Positions 25,073 through 33,286 of a DNA stretch of 64,000 bases are shown in pieces (the first letter of the stretch is position 1; each line of letters starts with the position of its first letter). This stretch comes from Clostridium sp. AWRP. GTDB lineage: Bacteria; Bacillota; Clostridia; Clostridiales; Clostridiaceae. The notes beneath the pieces are model-generated. The model did not search any database. It had not been told where the DNA came from and saw nothing but the letters and a program-made list of their open reading frames with translations. Made by a program: the position numbers and the translations under genes. The stretch covers positions 2,728,001 through 2,792,000 of the forward strand of contig NZ_CP029758.2 of assembly GCF_004006395.2 (NCBI RefSeq), given 5' to 3'.

Positions 25073-25306
25073 CTAAGATTTAATTTTATCCAGCAGTTTT
25101 TCAATATATTCAAGTATAACCCTCTGTTTTATATCTTTAAACATATCGTCAGTATCCCATATCTTATCTTTAATACAAAGACTGTCTTTTATACATATAC
25201 TTTCTCTTAATCTAGTTGCATCCAGTTCCAATTGACTTTTTAACTCTTTCAAGTTTTCTATAGCCAATGTCATCACCTCATTTGTTCCTCTTAATATACT
25301 ATTCAT
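25073..25306 (-). CDS. Small hypothetical protein
   Basis: 77 residues, not recognised. The sequence is charged and helical (TLAIENLKELKSQLELDATR), with a middle KDSLCIKDKIW and a helical end EYIEKLLDKIK; no membrane segment. The start is uncertain: ATG at 25306 lacks a site, while a GAGGTG near 25278 would better serve ATG 25273 or a TTG just after. It lies downstream of nadC on the same strand and could be cotranscribed. Confidence 0.5.
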   Translation of the reverse strand: MNSILRGTNEVMTLAIENLKELKSQLELDATRLRESICIKDSLCIKDKIWDTDDMFKDIKQRVILEYIEKLLDKIKS

Positions 25307-25386
25307 AACTTTAGAATTTGGAACTCTATATTAATGAATCTTATTTGCTTTCGCTGTATGCTTGGGAGTGTTACAGTAGGTAGCCA

Positions 25387-26223
25387 TCAGATAAATCTTA
25401 AACTTATATCCATTGCTTTTACAGAATGTGTAAGAGAACCTATAGATATTATATCAACACCAGTAGAGGCAATATCTACTATAGTATCTTCGGTGACATT
25501 TCCTGAAGCTTCTAAAATAAACTTTTTATCTACAAATTTCACAGCCTTTTTCATAGTATCTACATCCATATTATCCAACATAATTACATCAACTTCAGTA
25601 TTAACCGCTTCTTTCAGCTGATCGAGATTTTCTACTTCTACTTCTACTTTAGCTGTAAATGGAATTTTACTTTTTATTCTTTTTACGGCTTCCGTTATAG
25701 AACCTACTGCCCTTATGTGATTATCTTTAATCATTACAAAATCAGACAAATTCATCCTGTGATTGTATCCTCCTCCTGCTGTAACAGAATACTTATCCAA
25801 AATTCTAAATCCAGGAAGAGTTTTTCTTGTATCTACTATTTTCACATCATAATCCTTTACTAAATCAACCATCTTATTAGTTTTAGTTGCAATTCCACAC
25901 ATTCTTTGAAGTATATTAAGGGCAACCCTTTCTCCTTTTAATATAGATTTAGAATTTCCCTCTAGTTCTACAATAACATCACCTTTCTCCACTTTAGAAG
26001 TATCTTTTACCTTGACGTTGAATCTTATACTGCTGTCCACAATTTCAAATACTCTTTTAGCCACATAAATTCCAGCAATAACACCTGACTCCTTTGCAAT
26101 AAATCTTCCTTTTGAAACTTCACTTTCTAAAAGCAAATTATCTGTAGTAACATCACCGTAATTTATATCTTCTATAAGAGCATTTTTTATTAACTTATCA
26201 ACTATTAAGTAATTCAAATTCAA
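25387..26223 (-). CDS. nadC: Nicotinate-nucleotide pyrophosphorylase (quinolinate PRTase)
   Basis: 278 residues. It converts quinolinate and PRPP to nicotinate mononucleotide. Seen: N-terminal LIKNALIEDINYGDVTTD, GERVALNILQRMCGIAT (about 96-112), DTRKTLPGFRILDKYSVTAG (about 130-149), GGYNHRMNLSDFVMIKDNH and VDVIMLDNM, and the C-terminal SIGSLTHSVKAMDISL. The first codon is TTG abutting the nadB stop; a second TTG six bases on has better spacing from GAGGTGA, so the protein may be two residues shorter. Last gene of nadABC. Confidence 0.95.
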   Translation of the reverse strand: MNLNYLIVDKLIKNALIEDINYGDVTTDNLLLESEVSKGRFIAKESGVIAGIYVAKRVFEIVDSSIRFNVKVKDTSKVEKGDVIVELEGNSKSILKGERVALNILQRMCGIATKTNKMVDLVKDYDVKIVDTRKTLPGFRILDKYSVTAGGGYNHRMNLSDFVMIKDNHIRAVGSITEAVKRIKSKIPFTAKVEVEVENLDQLKEAVNTEVDVIMLDNMDVDTMKKAVKFVDKKFILEASGNVTEDTIVDIASTGVDIISIGSLTHSVKAMDISLRFI

Positions 26224-27789
26224 TCACCTCAAAACTAAATTATCTTTAGAATACTCTTCTATATAATTACTTCCTATAGAAGTCTTGCTTTCCAAAGTAG
26301 CCCTAATTATACTTCTAGCAACTTCATACATATTATAAACTTCTACTTGCTCAATACTTTTAAAATTTATATATTGAAATTTAAAAAGAACTTCATCTAC
26401 AACCTCTAATGCAATTTTAATGTTATCAATTCTTCTAACTATTCCTAAATTATTTTCCATTAATATCTTCAGATTTTGCTTAAGTTTTGAAAAGTTCATG
26501 TGACTTTCTTTACATTGAGGAATAAATTCACTGTTTTCAAAGTTATCTTCATCTATAACTTTTACTTTATTTAAGATATCCTCCGCAGCCCTTTTTCCGA
26601 AAACCAGGGCTTCCATTAAAGAATTGCTGGCAAGCCTGTTTGCCCCATGAGCCCCAGTACAAGCACATTCTCCGACTGCATAAAGGTTTTCCATACTAGC
26701 TCTTCCAAACAAATCCACCTTAATACCACCCATAAAATAATGCTCAGCTGGAGTTACAGGTATGTAATCCTTATACATTTCTATACCATTGTCTTTACAT
26801 TCACTATAAATCTTATTAAATCTATTTTCTAAAAATTTTTTTTCGTACATAGTAGCATCCAAATAAACATAATTGGAATCAGTTTTTTTCATTTGATCAC
26901 TAATTGCTCTAGCTACAATATCCCTAGGAGCAAGTTCCATCCTTGAATCATATTCTTTCATAAACCTGTTTCCACATTTATTTTTAAGTACCGCACCTTC
27001 TCCCCTTACAGCTTCAGATATTAGAAACATTTTTTCCTCATTATTTTTAGAGTATAAAGCTGTAGGATGAAACTGAATGTATTCCATATCTTCTAAGGTT
27101 ACCTTTGCCCTTATTGCCATGGCAATTCCATCTCCTGTAAGTACATCTACATTAGTAGTTTTAGAAAATAACTGTCCAATTCCACCAGAGGCTATTACGC
27201 AGCACTTTGATTTTAAATAAACAAATTTATTTTTGTAAAATGTCATTATACCACAACATTTATTTTTGTTATCAACAATATCCAGGGCGAAGATATTAGG
27301 TATTATTTCTATATTGGGAGCATTTTTAGCCTGGTTTACAAGAACCTCCATTATAGCTTTTCCTGTAGAATCTCCATTTACATGAAGTATCCTTGGAATA
27401 GAATGATTTCCTTCAAAAGACCTATAAAAATTACCCTGGGAGTTTTTATCAAATTTAACTCCAAGACTAACCAAATCATTTATAGCTTTCTCAGATTCAT
27501 TTACAAGTACATTTACAGCTTCCAAATCATTAACATAGCATCCTGCATTTATAGTATCCTTTACATGAAGCTGTCTGTCATCATTTTGTATACTTGCTGC
27601 AATTCCTCCCTGAGCCAGATATGAATCACAATCATATACATCCTTTTTGCTTAAAACCGCTACTTTTAAATTTTTAGAAAGCATTAAAGCAGTATAAAGT
27701 CCTGCTATTCCTGCTCCAATTATAACTACATCAAAGCTCTTGCTTTCACAGGAATTCACGTTATAGTTTGCTAAATATCTTCTTTCCAC
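26224..27789 (-). CDS. nadB: L-aspartate oxidase
   Basis: 521 residues. FAD enzyme that oxidises aspartate to iminoaspartate; in anaerobes fumarate is the likely electron acceptor. Seen: FAD fold VVIIGAGIAGLYTALML (about 21-37), AQGGIAAS (about 63), IASGGIGQLFSKTTN (about 200), the substrate-site HPTAL, and CACTGAHGANRLASNSLMEALVFG (about 370-393). The C-terminus is the usual helical domain. The stop abuts the nadC start, consistent with translational coupling. Confidence 0.95.
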   Translation of the reverse strand: MERRYLANYNVNSCESKSFDVVIIGAGIAGLYTALMLSKNLKVAVLSKKDVYDCDSYLAQGGIAASIQNDDRQLHVKDTINAGCYVNDLEAVNVLVNESEKAINDLVSLGVKFDKNSQGNFYRSFEGNHSIPRILHVNGDSTGKAIMEVLVNQAKNAPNIEIIPNIFALDIVDNKNKCCGIMTFYKNKFVYLKSKCCVIASGGIGQLFSKTTNVDVLTGDGIAMAIRAKVTLEDMEYIQFHPTALYSKNNEEKMFLISEAVRGEGAVLKNKCGNRFMKEYDSRMELAPRDIVARAISDQMKKTDSNYVYLDATMYEKKFLENRFNKIYSECKDNGIEMYKDYIPVTPAEHYFMGGIKVDLFGRASMENLYAVGECACTGAHGANRLASNSLMEALVFGKRAAEDILNKVKVIDEDNFENSEFIPQCKESHMNFSKLKQNLKILMENNLGIVRRIDNIKIALEVVDEVLFKFQYINFKSIEQVEVYNMYEVARSIIRATLESKTSIGSNYIEEYSKDNLVLR

Positions 27790-27814
27790 TTTACATCACC
27801 AGCCTATATAGAAT

Positions 27815-28729
27815 TTATTCAATACGTAACATTTTCTCAAGGGAACCCAATGCCTTTATTCTCATTGATTCAGGAATAAATATTTCATGTTCCATATTTA
27901 AAAGAGAATTGTGGACATCTTTTAGTGTAGTCATTTTCATATTTTGACACACAAGTCTTGGACTTAATAAATAAAACTTCTTCTCAGGATTATCATTTTT
28001 CATTTTATGAAGTACCCCTATTTCAGTACCTATGATGAATTCCTTATTTGGTGATTTCTTTGCATAGTCAATTATCTGTGACGTACTTCCAACAAATTCA
28101 GCACTATCCCTTATTTCTTTTGAAACTTCAGGATGTACTAGCATTTCAGCTCCAGGATGCTCTTCCTTTATTTTTTTAACATCTTCTATAGTTATTCTGG
28201 CATGAGTTATGCAGTGACCACCTGACCAAGGTATGATTTTCTTATCTGTAACTTTTTCGGCTACATAACTGGCAAGATTTTCATCTGGTACAAATAATAT
28301 CTCATCCTTATCCATGCTTTCTATAACTTTAACTGCATTAGAAGACGTACAACATATATCACTTATAGCCTTAACCTCAGTAGAAGAATTTATATAACAT
28401 ACTACAGCTGCTTCTGGATGCTTTTCTTTTTCCTCCATAAGTTGCTCTTCATCTATACATTCTGCTAAAGGACATCCTGCATATTTTGAAGGAAGTAAAA
28501 CTGTTTTATTTGGTGATAGTATTTTTGCACTTTCTGCCATAAATTTAACCCCACAAAATACTATAACTTCATTATCCATTTTAGCAGCAGCTCTACTTAG
28601 TGCAAAAGAATCCCCTACAATATCTGCTATATCTTGAACTTCTGGCAGTTGATAATTATGTGCCAATATGCACGCATTTTTTTCTTTTTTCAACCTATTT
28701 ATTTCATTTATTAAAAATGTTTTGTCCAT
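27815..28729 (-). CDS. nadA: Quinolinate synthase A
   Basis: 304 residues. It condenses iminoaspartate with dihydroxyacetone phosphate using a [4Fe-4S] cluster. Seen: ILAHNYQLPEVQDIADIVGD (about 21-40), and the three cluster cysteines in YAGCPLAECID (about 83), DICCTSSNAVKVIESMD (about 125) and SPRLVCQNMKM (about 270). The short length is that of the NadA type without extra domains. First gene of nadABC, with a promoter carrying a palindrome upstream. Confidence 0.95.
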   Translation of the reverse strand: MDKTFLINEINRLKKEKNACILAHNYQLPEVQDIADIVGDSFALSRAAAKMDNEVIVFCGVKFMAESAKILSPNKTVLLPSKYAGCPLAECIDEEQLMEEKEKHPEAAVVCYINSSTEVKAISDICCTSSNAVKVIESMDKDEILFVPDENLASYVAEKVTDKKIIPWSGGHCITHARITIEDVKKIKEEHPGAEMLVHPEVSKEIRDSAEFVGSTSQIIDYAKKSPNKEFIIGTEIGVLHKMKNDNPEKKFYLLSPRLVCQNMKMTTLKDVHNSLLNMEHEIFIPESMRIKALGSLEKMLRIE

Positions 28730-28812
28730 ATTACACCTCTACAATAATATTTTTGTTTTATAATATATTAATATTTTTATACCATACCAATATTTTTATA
28801 CTACAATTTGAT

Positions 28813-28852
28813 GTATATACACCAGTATATACTATTTTTTATGTTTTAACAA
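28813..28852 (-). promoter_or_regulatory. nadABC promoter with palindromic operator candidate
   Basis: On the minus strand TTGTTA (28847-28852), 17 bp, TATACT (28824-28829). The -10 is embedded in GTATATAC-TGGT-GTATATAC (28813-28832), two perfect 8-bp palindromic boxes. This could be the target of a NiaR- or NadQ-like NAD repressor, but the box is not one I recognise with certainty. Confidence 0.5.
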
Positions 28853-28896
28853 CATCCAATAGAGATACTACTAAATTCCACCTTTACAATTACATT

Positions 28897-28928
28897 AAAA
28901 AAAAGTATGAATCTTAATCCATACTTTT
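28897..28928 (-). terminator. Terminator of the chemoreceptor gene
   Basis: AAAAGTATG pairs with CATACTTTT. Read leftward it runs into TTTTTTTT. It lies 17 bases past the stop. Confidence 0.8.
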
Positions 28929-28944
28929 AGTGAATTATTACAAT

Positions 28945-30096
28945 TTATAAACTATTTACAATTTGATTTAAATTTTCTGACATAGATGTAATTTCTTCTA
29001 TACTAGCTGTTATTTCCTGTGTAGCCGCTGCCTGCTCTTGACTTGAAGTCAATGAATTCTGACTCATCTTGCTAGAAGATTCAACCTTTTCCTTGATATT
29101 ATCTGTTAACTTTGCAATTTTAGGCACTGTACTTCTTGACTGTTCTGATAATTTTCTGATTTCTTGTGCAACTACTCCAAAACCTTTTCCAGCATCTCCT
29201 GCCCTAGCTGCTTCAATTGAGGCATTTAATCCAAGCATCTTAGTCTCATCTGAAATACCTTTTATTAAAGAAGATACTTCATTTATCTCTTCCGACAAAG
29301 ATATTATTTGTTTTATTTCATTATCCAGATTCTGCTCATTTGTATGTATTTCAGATGCTGAAGCAGCTAATTCTTCAATAGTAGAGGATACTCCTGTAAT
29401 ATTCTCCGTAAGATCATTGGACATATTTTTCAAATTCACTGTAACCCCTCTAGGTATAATCATTCCAAAAGTACCCACAACATCACCTGTATCCTCATCA
29501 CATAATGGATAAGTTGCCATCCTAACAGCTCCTAAGTCCCCTAAAGCATCTATATTCTCTGATGCAAATTTTTTAGTTTGAATCGCCTTACTTACTACAG
29601 ATGCAGGATTATCTAAAAATGAAACTCCCGGCTTAATAGCAGGTATATCAAATTTTTCAGATCGCTGTACACTAGTAACCTTTTCCAAGTCAGATAAAAT
29701 AAAAAAAGCTCCTTCTGGAAACATTTCAACTAATATTGGTGCAAAATTCTTAAATGCCTTTGCTACAGGATGTGATTTTAAAAATACAGAACAAAACACC
29801 CCAGTAACTTGTCCATTTTCATCAGTTATAGGTTCTTCAAAAATTTTAAGTGCTCCATATTTAGATTTTGAAATGTTCTCTGTAACATTTTTCTTTTCCT
29901 CTAATGCTTTTAATCTTAAATTATGTTGACTTAAATCAAATCCAATATCCATTGACTTCATATCAAATATCTTTGATTCCTTTTTCCAAACAACTTTACT
30001 TTTCTCAGTAATAAAATATACTACCCCACCTGGTATCATTTCCGCTTGTGATTCACACATACGTTTTACATAATCTAATTCATTTATAGAAATCAT
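28945..30096 (-). CDS. Soluble methyl-accepting chemotaxis protein
   Basis: 383 residues with no membrane segment. Two PAS-like halves fill about 1-215 (PGGVVYFITEKSKVVWKK and FPEGAFFILSDLEKVTSVQR start equivalent strands). A short MCP signalling hairpin follows, whose tip has TKMLGLNASIEAARAGDAGKG (about 288-308, written here only in part) and FGVVAQEIRKLSEQS. The C-terminal leg has EQAAATQEITASIEEI, typical of methylated helices. The hairpin is shorter than in membrane MCPs. It probably senses a cytosolic ligand or redox state. Confidence 0.85.
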   Translation of the reverse strand: MISINELDYVKRMCESQAEMIPGGVVYFITEKSKVVWKKESKIFDMKSMDIGFDLSQHNLRLKALEEKKNVTENISKSKYGALKIFEEPITDENGQVTGVFCSVFLKSHPVAKAFKNFAPILVEMFPEGAFFILSDLEKVTSVQRSEKFDIPAIKPGVSFLDNPASVVSKAIQTKKFASENIDALGDLGAVRMATYPLCDEDTGDVVGTFGMIIPRGVTVNLKNMSNDLTENITGVSSTIEELAASASEIHTNEQNLDNEIKQIISLSEEINEVSSLIKGISDETKMLGLNASIEAARAGDAGKGFGVVAQEIRKLSEQSRSTVPKIAKLTDNIKEKVESSSKMSQNSLTSSQEQAAATQEITASIEEITSMSENLNQIVNSL

Positions 30097-30223
30097 AAAA
30101 ATCTACTCTCCTTATATTATCTTTAAAAATTATATTAACTATTATTTTTATTATAGTTAACCGGCAGAACTTAATCAATAAATTTACTATACTTTTTACC
30201 TTGTTTGTCTAATTTTCACTTTA

Positions 30224-31006
30224 TTAATCCATAATGTCTAATTTTTCTTTTATATGGGAAAAAGCTTTATACAGCCGTCGTTTAGCATCGTTAAATAATG
30301 TGTTGTCTATACTTTTAACTTTTTCTTCACCAAAATATCTATTTTCTATATATGCTGTATACCTTATTTCAATTTGTATGGCCTCAACATTTTTCATAGA
30401 ACTGTAATGAGATACTATATACCCTCCCCTTAGTCCCTTTTCATTAACTTTTACATTAAACCCCTGAGAAGTAAGCGCGTCATATACCACCCTTAAAAAT
30501 TCTTTAGAACAAGTTTTTCCTTCACGGGTTCCAAGTATTATATCTGCTTTCGACTGTTCAAAAAAGCTGTGTAAATCCAACAAATAGGCTCTATTCTTTA
30601 GCTTTAAAATTTTGTCTATTTCCCTTTGCAAGCAAAAATGATATACATCATAGATATTTTTTATTCGTTCTTCTATTTTCTCCTCTTTCAAAAGTTTATC
30701 ATAAATTTTTTTGTCAAAGGTAGTATTATAATATACTAAGGACTTTGTATATTTACCCTGTACATATTTATTTTCAATATTTCTATTTACATCTATAACA
30801 TATCTGCTGTAATTAGCCGACACTACAGTTATATTTAACTCGTGTAAAAAATCATAAAGGTTATTTAAAAACCAATCATTGTTTGGAAGCACCACTCCTT
30901 TTTTCATGCTTTGTTTCATTTCCAAAGTTATTTTACTAGATCCATGTGGAATACTTGCAACTATATTACATGGATTTTCACTATTTATTACATTAACTGG
31001 ATTCAT
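30224..31006 (-). CDS. N-formylglutamate amidohydrolase-like protein
   Basis: 260 residues from the ATG at 31006, six bases after GGAGGG; a TTG one codon earlier is possible. N-formylglutamate amidohydrolase superfamily features: IVASIPHGSS (about 14), YSRYVIDVNRN (about 65-75), LLDLHSFF (about 145) and IQIEIRYTAY (about 210). No hut genes are nearby, so the true substrate (N-formyl or other N-acyl amino acid, or a peptide cross-link) is open. Confidence 0.75.
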   Translation of the reverse strand: MNPVNVINSENPCNIVASIPHGSSKITLEMKQSMKKGVVLPNNDWFLNNLYDFLHELNITVVSANYSRYVIDVNRNIENKYVQGKYTKSLVYYNTTFDKKIYDKLLKEEKIEERIKNIYDVYHFCLQREIDKILKLKNRAYLLDLHSFFEQSKADIILGTREGKTCSKEFLRVVYDALTSQGFNVKVNEKGLRGGYIVSHYSSMKNVEAIQIEIRYTAYIENRYFGEEKVKSIDNTLFNDAKRRLYKAFSHIKEKLDIMD

Positions 31007-31170
31007 CAATATCCCTCCAAATTATAGAATTTTTAAATATAAATCTAACATTATTTGGTCTTTCCCTATTTTAATTGTACAAGTATTTAAATATCAATGA
31101 CAGTCATATTAAATTGGTATTAGAAATTTATTTTTGTAAAAAGTCACAATGTGTAAAATATAGTAGACAA

Positions 31171-31211
31171 ATTTAAGTATAATATTTCAGATACAAATAG
31201 TATACTTAAAT
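31171..31211. promoter_or_regulatory. Inverted repeat, possible operator
   Basis: ATTTAAGTATA and TATACTTAAAT face each other across a 19-base spacer in the region between two divergent genes, 59 bp before the next start codon. Could be a dimer-binding site or a hairpin; no partner is identified. Confidence 0.4.
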
Positions 31212-31269
31212 TATAAAACCACATTTTATAAATAATATATATGCAGCAAATAATATGGGGGGATATTAA

Positions 31270-31455
31270 ATGCATTGGGAAGTAATAAAACGGCTGACTA
31301 AGACTGGAATATATATTAGCACAATAAAATCTTTTGAATTTAATGAAGAATCTAAAGATAAAATGTACAATGAAGCATTAAAATACGCTAGGCATAAAAA
31401 TAAAATGTCCTTTATAAAAAAATATTATTATGAAATTGAATTTAACTGGGAATAA
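31270..31455 (+). CDS. Small hypothetical protein
   Basis: 61 residues, not recognised: lysine- and tyrosine-rich, predicted helical (ESKDKMYNEALKYARHKNKM), no membrane segment. Supported by a GGGGGG site about seven bases before the ATG, by an independent position behind an inverted repeat, and by a clean terminator 40 bp after the stop. Probably a real monocistronic small gene. Confidence 0.6.
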   Translation: MHWEVIKRLTKTGIYISTIKSFEFNEESKDKMYNEALKYARHKNKMSFIKKYYYEIEFNWE

Positions 31456-31494
31456 GGCATATGGCATATATAGTATAAAAAATTTTATAATGTT

Positions 31495-31533
31495 ATAGAT
31501 GTGAAAAGTTTAATGTATCACATCTATTTTTTA
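31495..31533 (+). terminator. Terminator of the 61-residue ORF
   Basis: ATAGATGTGA pairs with TCACATCTAT, followed by TTTTTTATT. Confidence 0.8.
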
Positions 31534-31549
31534 TTATGCTTCTAATATA

Positions 31550-31639
31550 TTGTTAACTTTAATATGTATTTTACGTTGACAATTCATTAAATAATTATTA
31601 TAATTTTATTGTCAACGTAAATATTGTATAGGTTAACAA
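31550..31639 (+). promoter_or_regulatory. bioY promoter with two BirA operators
   Basis: Two BirA-type dyads: TTGTTAAC (31550) with GTTGACAA (31575), and TTGTCAAC (31609) with GTTAACAA (31632), spacers 17 and 15 bp. Nested between them is a consensus promoter, TTGACA (31576-31581), 17 bp, TATAAT (31599-31604). The -35 overlaps the right half of the first site and the second site covers the expected start. The inner half-sites also form a 14-bp dyad with each other. Confidence 0.85.
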
Positions 31640-31658
31640 TTATTAAGGAGGAAAAAAT

Positions 31659-32204
31659 ATGAACTTAAAACTTAGAGAAATGACTACAACAGCTATATTT
31701 ACAGCTTTAACAGCTATTTTAGCTCAAATTTCTATACCGATGCCATTTAGTCCTGTGCCTATAACCTTTCAAATATTAGCAGTTTACATATCTGCAGTAA
31801 TCTTAGGAAGTAAACTTGGTGCATTATCTCAATTGGTATATGTACTTTTAGGAGCAGTTGGCGTACCTGTATTTGCAAATTTTCATGGCGGTTTAAGTGT
31901 AGTATTGGGACCAACTGGAGGATATCTCATATCTTATCCCATTATAGCTTACATCATAGGAAAAATTTCAGAAAAAGAACTATCTTTTATTAAATCAATT
32001 ATAGGGCTAATGATTTCATTAATATTTTGTTATGCAATTGGAATACTTCAGCTTTCATTTATAACAAAAATTTCAATAGAAAAATCCATATTTGTAGGTG
32101 CTATTCCATTTATACCTTTGGATACCATAAAAGTTATAATTGCTTATATATTGGGTAGTAGAGTTCGACAAGCCCTCATAAAAACAAATCTTATAAAATG
32201 TTAA
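31659..32204 (+). CDS. bioY: Biotin ECF transporter substrate-binding protein BioY
   Basis: 181 residues, six hydrophobic segments. BioY signatures: ALTAILAQISIPMPFSPVPI near the N-terminus (about 12-31), SKLGALSQLVYVLLGAVGVPVF, and FHGGLSVVLGPTGGYL (about 78), the biotin-site loop. It captures biotin for an ECF energising module encoded elsewhere. A strong AAGGAGG site lies before the ATG, and control by BirA is supported by the operators upstream. Confidence 0.95.
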   Translation: MNLKLREMTTTAIFTALTAILAQISIPMPFSPVPITFQILAVYISAVILGSKLGALSQLVYVLLGAVGVPVFANFHGGLSVVLGPTGGYLISYPIIAYIIGKISEKELSFIKSIIGLMISLIFCYAIGILQLSFITKISIEKSIFVGAIPFIPLDTIKVIIAYILGSRVRQALIKTNLIKC

Positions 32205-32599
32205 CACTAAGAGCTCATCATCTATTATGTATACAGGGGTATAGAGGTTACGGTTATAGTGAAAATTTTACTAAAAATATGGATAAGATTGTTTATACTT
32301 TAAAAAATGCCCCTTCCACACAGGTGAAGATTATAGCCAAAACAGACATCCTTTGTTCTTGCTGTCCACATAATATAGGCGACAAATCCTGTGAGCATCA
32401 ATATAAAGTGGACTACTTAGACAAAAAAGTATTAGATCTATTTGAAATAGATAAAAATAAAGTATACTACTATAGAGATCTTTTAGATGTTATACGCAAA
32501 AAAATAACTTATGAAAGCTTCAAAAATATATGCGGTATATGCCAATGGTTTGATTATGGATATTGTAAAGAAGGACTAATTCAACTTTCGCAGTTTTAA
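32198..32599 (+). CDS. DUF1284 cysteine-rich protein
   Basis: 133 residues. Begins with the DUF1284 hallmark LRAHHLLCIQGYRGYGYSE, followed by cysteine pairs in DILCSCCPHNIGDKSCEHQ (about 50-68) and CGICQWFDYGYCKEG near the end. These invite a metal centre, [4Fe-4S] or zinc; the function is unknown. The start overlaps the bioY stop by 7 bp, so it is translationally coupled and should share biotin control. Confidence 0.85.
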   Translation: MLTLRAHHLLCIQGYRGYGYSENFTKNMDKIVYTLKNAPSTQVKIIAKTDILCSCCPHNIGDKSCEHQYKVDYLDKKVLDLFEIDKNKVYYYRDLLDVIRKKITYESFKNICGICQWFDYGYCKEGLIQLSQF

Positions 32600-32639
32600 A
32601 AAATTGCTTCGCAATATTTTTATATTAAGTCAGAAAACC

Positions 32640-32710
32640 TATAGAGTTTCTAATTGAAATTTAAACTTATATAATATCGTATAAGTTAACTCTCAATTAG
32701 AAACTCTATA
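32640..32710. terminator. Long inverted repeat after bioY-DUF1284
   Basis: TATAGAGTTTCTAATTGA pairs perfectly with its complement at 32693-32710. The loop itself contains a smaller dyad (ACTTATA/TATAAGT). T-rich sequence follows. Probably the operon terminator, though the 18-bp perfect arms also resemble a miniature element. Confidence 0.6.
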
Positions 32711-32793
32711 ATATTTTTGTAAAAATTTATAAGAAATTATGATATACTATTTACATATACTTTAGTATTAAATAGACAGGAGGAAATCACGTA

Positions 32794-33273
32794 ATGTTAC
32801 ATATAATTGCAGCTTTAAATGAAGATTATGTACTTGGCAGGGACAATAAACTAATCTGGCATATACCAGAGGATCTAAAAAGATTTAAAGACATCACCTA
32901 TGGTAAATCCATTATAATGGGAAGAAAAACTTTCGAATCCCTCCCATGTATACTTCCTAAAAGAAAACATATTGTCATAACAAGAGATACAAACTATAAC
33001 ATTTTAGATGAAAGAGTAGAAATACTCCACCATGTTCAAGACGTTTTAAAATACAAAGATTCCCCTACAGAAAACTTTGTTTCAGGCGGAGGGGAAATTT
33101 ATAAGCAATTACTCCCCTACTGCAATAAATTATACCTTACCAAAATTCACTCTCATGAAAAAGGCGATACTTATTTTCCTAAATTTAACAAAGATAATTA
33201 CCATGTAATCGAATTCAAAGAACATTGCTATAACAATATAAAATACAGTTTTATAACTTATGAAAAAAACTAA
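32794..33273 (+). CDS. folA: Dihydrofolate reductase
   Basis: 159 residues. Reduces dihydrofolate to tetrahydrofolate with NADPH. Seen: ALNEDYVLGRDNKLIWHIPEDLK (start of fold, with W22/D27-equivalent WHIPED at about 22-27), IIMGRKTFESLP (about 47) and FVSGGGEIYKQLLPYC (about 94). No thyA is adjacent. AGGAGG lies before the ATG. Confidence 0.95.
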   Translation: MLHIIAALNEDYVLGRDNKLIWHIPEDLKRFKDITYGKSIIMGRKTFESLPCILPKRKHIVITRDTNYNILDERVEILHHVQDVLKYKDSPTENFVSGGGEIYKQLLPYCNKLYLTKIHSHEKGDTYFPKFNKDNYHVIEFKEHCYNNIKYSFITYEKN

Positions 33274-33286
33274 TAGGAGAATAATA

